Source: an uncultured Bacteroides sp. (GTDB taxonomy: Bacteria > Bacteroidota > Bacteroidia > Bacteroidales > Bacteroidaceae). From it: DNA of 7,668 bases. The notes under the pieces were generated by a model, which had not been told where the DNA came from, did no database searches, and saw only the letters and a program-made list of their open reading frames with translations. Positions within the stretch are counted from its first letter, which is position 1. Every line of letters begins with the position of its first letter. Shown here piece after piece: positions 5,459-7,668 of this stretch. The translations under genes and the position numbers were made by a program. The stretch covers positions 1-7,668 of the forward strand of contig NZ_CASFWU010000130.1 in the NCBI RefSeq assembly GCF_949298305.1. Reading direction: 5' to 3'.

Positions 5459-6619
5459 TCACCGCAGCAATTGCATCTGCTGGTACTCGATGGTCGACCC
5501 GATGTTGGGATTGAAGAAGTAGCTGTCCGACGAGAGGATAGTACCCGCGTCCGAAGTACTCCATACCTGCGTGCCGCTGCCGATGGGGATGTCCACCACC
5601 GTACCGTCGCTGCTCACGTAAGGGTTCACGCCCCGTATGGCCTCGCTGTGCAGTTGCGTCACGCGGTCCTGCATGGCACTGGTGCTCTCGTACATGGACA
5701 TCTGTATGTCGCTGATTTCGGCGGCATTCTGCCGGAGCTGCTCGCTGATGCGGGCGGCCTGCTGCTGATTGAGCTGAATTGACCCTTTCATGCGCGAGGC
5801 TTCGGTGCCGGCCACGTCCAGGCTCTTTTCGTCGGCAGCCGTGAAGGTGGTCAGTTCAAGTACGTTCCATAGACGGCGGTCGATGGTGCGCATTGTGCCG
5901 TAAGGCATCCTCACGTCGAGGATGAAGAAGCAGGCCGTCGCCACGTGGTACACCTCCTTGCCATCCTCCAGCTTGATGACACAGCCGATGGCCGCCGCAT
6001 CTGCTTTGGCACCGCGTATCTGGGTAAAGCTACTGCCCATCACCGAGTTGGCCAGACCCTGTTGGAAATTCCGCAGGAGTATTTGGCCGTATTTGTCAGC
6101 GTATTGTCTCATCGCGTCCGGCAGCTTGTCGTAAGTCTGCACATCCTTCAGTTCGATGGAGCGTGCATGGGGAAACTGCGTCCTTACCACGTATTGCAGG
6201 TAGTCTTCGGCGGTGGTATATGGCCGCTTCATGCTGCGCAGCAGGGGGTGGCGTTGTCCGGTAGCCACACCGTCGTTCTCGTCGTAGTAGGAACGGACCA
6301 TCTCCATGTAGAAGCCCAGCTGTCTGGCTCCGTCACTCCCTTTGATTTGGGCGTTGGGAGAGCCGTTGGCCTGCTGGAAGTCCTCCAAGTCCACCTTGCC
6401 CACCAACTGCCAGCCGGGCAGACAGTCGATGGTAAGCACTTGGGCATTCTGCATGTAGGGATCGTACAGGCTGACCTTCCTTGTTTCATTGTACACGGTA
6501 GCGGTGGGCTTGCGCTCGTCCGTCCCTGCCGGGGTCGTCCCCTCGGCAGCGCTTTCGCTTCCTCCTGCCCCTCCGCACCCGGCGGTGAGACAGGCAGTCA
6601 ACAATAGTATGGGATACAT
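5459..6619 (-). CDS. Lipoprotein of unknown function (386 aa)
   Basis: I do not recognise this family with certainty. The N-terminus MYPILLLTACLTAGCGG is a lipoprotein signal with two possible lipidated cysteines: Cys10 (LTAC, a good lipobox) and Cys15 (TAGC, followed by a Gly/Ser/Ala-rich linker to about residue 40). The hydrophobic core is very short and has no positive charge before it (see findings). Residues 40-260 look like a mixed alpha/beta globular domain (LPGWQLVGKVDLEDF, GFYMEMVRSYYDE, VYHVATACFFILD). Residues about 270-330 are Gln/Ala/Glu-rich and probably a long helix (LNQQQAARISEQLRQNAAEI). A final segment, SSDGTVVDIPIGSGTQVWST then YFFNPNIGS, resembles a short C-terminal element found in assorted bacterial hypothetical proteins. 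No acidic export patch follows the cysteines, so it may face the periplasm. GC content is high. It lies 25 bases after the surface-protein gene and 53 before the peptidase. Alternative: a chaperone or accessory factor for its neighbours; this is speculation. Confidence 0.8.
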   Translation of the reverse strand: MYPILLLTACLTAGCGGAGGSESAAEGTTPAGTDERKPTATVYNETRKVSLYDPYMQNAQVLTIDCLPGWQLVGKVDLEDFQQANGSPNAQIKGSDGARQLGFYMEMVRSYYDENDGVATGQRHPLLRSMKRPYTTAEDYLQYVVRTQFPHARSIELKDVQTYDKLPDAMRQYADKYGQILLRNFQQGLANSVMGSSFTQIRGAKADAAAIGCVIKLEDGKEVYHVATACFFILDVRMPYGTMRTIDRRLWNVLELTTFTAADEKSLDVAGTEASRMKGSIQLNQQQAARISEQLRQNAAEISDIQMSMYESTSAMQDRVTQLHSEAIRGVNPYVSSDGTVVDIPIGSGTQVWSTSDAGTILSSDSYFFNPNIGSTIEYQQMQLLR

Positions 6620-6644
6620 GTTCCGTAATTTGGGATATCAAGAA

Positions 6645-7668
6645 TCAGAAAGCCAGAACAGGACGTACATAAGGGCCCTCAGCAGCATTCCCTCCACATG
6701 CTTTATATTTCATTTGATAATATCTACCGGCCTTATATTCCTCTTCTTCAGTCGAGGTGGCAATACCTCGACGCCTCCATATATTCGAGTCAATCCAACC
6801 AGGATGATTTGGGTCATCCCTACTTTCCCGAGGAGAATATCTATAAACTGCACGTATATATTCTTTCAAATCATCTCGCGTGGTCGCGTTCTTGACTTTC
6901 TCGAATTGTCCATCCATAAATTCCCAAATACCGTACGATTCATAGTATTCGTAACCATCACTCCAATAGGCGCATTCGGCGTAACGTATTTGTCCGTATG
7001 ATGGCAGGAACCATCCGCTGCTATTCTGAGGAGCAGCGAGCGAAAGTTGCCAGTCGCAAACGTCTCCGACATCCATACCAACTAAAAGGTTTTTTACCCC
7101 CCTCGATGTACCATAAGCTGAACTTTCCCTTATGCCGTAATATGTCTTTTTCCATCCAAGGCTTTTTTTACCATAGTTGATGGCAAGCATCAAGGCTGGG
7201 TATTCACAACAAGTATGGTTTGTAGCGGGTATATATTCCAGCATAGCCATGCAGTTGTAATAGCCGTTGAAATCATCATAGCTATTATAGATGGTACCCA
7301 TATACGCTTTCGTATGCTCTATTCGCGTGTTATTGTCTGCTTCCATAATCAATGCCTCGCTTTGTATTAATGCGTTACACCACCGGGTGTAGGTCGCCCA
7401 TTCATTAATGCAGGGCTCATCTTCCGGTTTATAGAAATTATGAAGTCGGGTCGGTACATGCGTCAGCGATACGACATAGCCGTGGACGGTGCTGCCCAGC
7501 ACGGGGCCGCCTGCGGTGAGCGGTCGGGTATAGTCGGACTGGTCGGTCTCATGCCTTCCGGCGTAGAAGACGATGCCGATGCAGGCATCCGCCAGTTCCG
7601 CGCTCAGCTCGCTGTCGCCACGCAGCAGGGAGCCGTCGTTGAGGTAGAAGTCGCCCAAGCGTGCATGG
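6645..7668 (-). CDS. C-terminal part of a large surface/fimbrillin-like protein, 5' end beyond window
   Basis: The frame stays open through the last base of the window (codons for H-A-R-L precede GDFYLNDG), so the real start lies outside; a TTG at 7658 is not a credible start. About 340 residues are visible. They open with a segment (LGDFYLNDGSLL, then ACIGIVFYAG and HGYVVSL) of a kind I know from the C-terminal region of many Bacteroides exported and fimbrillin-family proteins. Later comes NSSGWFLPSYGQ (about residue 212 of the visible part), a FISUMP/DUF1566-like 'GW-x-LPS' motif, and the end YVRPVLAF, also usual for such proteins. Many Tyr, Trp and Cys residues fit an extracellular beta-rich fold. 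It is probably secreted or surface attached; the missing N-terminus should carry the signal peptide. It ends 25 bases before the next gene, so the two are likely co-transcribed. Base composition changes sharply near 7440 (see findings). The precise role is unknown. Confidence 0.75.
   Translation of the reverse strand, partial: HARLGDFYLNDGSLLRGDSELSAELADACIGIVFYAGRHETDQSDYTRPLTAGGPVLGSTVHGYVVSLTHVPTRLHNFYKPEDEPCINEWATYTRWCNALIQSEALIMEADNNTRIEHTKAYMGTIYNSYDDFNGYYNCMAMLEYIPATNHTCCEYPALMLAINYGKKSLGWKKTYYGIRESSAYGTSRGVKNLLVGMDVGDVCDWQLSLAAPQNSSGWFLPSYGQIRYAECAYWSDGYEYYESYGIWEFMDGQFEKVKNATTRDDLKEYIRAVYRYSPRESRDDPNHPGWIDSNIWRRRGIATSTEEEEYKAGRYYQMKYKACGGNAAEGPYVRPVLAF

Noticed and set aside
4620..5522. 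300-codon open frame on the plus strand
   Set aside because: It lies opposite the peptidase gene, whose catalytic motifs are intact; its translation shows no recognisable domain or signal, and it runs past the peptidase start into the next gene. It is an antisense shadow of a GC-rich gene.
5945..6607. 220-codon open frame on the plus strand
   Set aside because: Fully antisense to the GC-rich 386-residue lipoprotein gene; His/Val/Leu-rich translation without domain features, typical of a shadow.
6489..7001. 170-codon open frame on the plus strand
   Set aside because: Antisense to the ends of two supported genes; it has no recognisable motif and depends on the AT-rich segment of the surface-protein gene.
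7656..7658. TTG as a start codon for the surface-protein gene
   Set aside because: The frame remains open to the window edge and the conserved domain begins right at this point without a signal peptide, so the gene is truncated by the window and does not start here.

Overview
The window looks like chromosomal DNA from a gut-type Bacteroidales (Bacteroides or a close relative). The case rests on lipoprotein signals with an acidic patch just after the lipidated cysteine (CSDDN, CGEDDD), a Bacteroides-style TAnnTTTG promoter box in front of the ABC transporter, start codons without clear Shine-Dalgarno sequences, and a C-terminal surface-protein domain typical of this group. No RNA gene, CRISPR array, transposase, phage gene or attachment site was found.

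All eight genes lie on the minus strand, so transcription runs from high to low coordinates. In that order they are: (1) the C-terminal part of a large surface protein, cut by the window edge (7668-6645); (2) an unrecognised 386-residue lipoprotein (6619-5459); (3) a 579-residue papain-family (C1) cysteine peptidase lipoprotein with a CARDB-like second domain (5405-3666); (4) a pentapeptide-like solenoid protein (3669-2932) whose ATG overlaps the peptidase stop as ATGA; (5) a small beta-rich lipoprotein (2908-2363); (6) a small outer-membrane beta-barrel (2307-1780); then, after a hairpin terminator and a new promoter, (7) and (8) an ABC ATPase and permease of the FetA/FetB (YbbL/YbbM, UPF0014) iron-export type (1516-893 and 868-86), ending at a second hairpin.

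There are thus two transcriptional blocks. Block A (7668-1780) is a run of six exported envelope proteins with gaps of 25, 53, -4, 23 and 55 bases. A secreted cysteine peptidase sits at its centre, translationally coupled to a solenoid protein. The short gaps suggest an operon, although an internal promoter ahead of the barrel gene is possible. Block B is the two-gene transporter, which is probably unrelated in function.

The parts most worth a second look are the peptidase/solenoid/small-lipoprotein trio as a possible surface protease module, the 11-residue periodicity of the solenoid, the odd start of the 386-residue lipoprotein, and an abrupt base-composition step inside the surface-protein gene. 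Nothing here proves a new system; the functional links within block A are inference from position.
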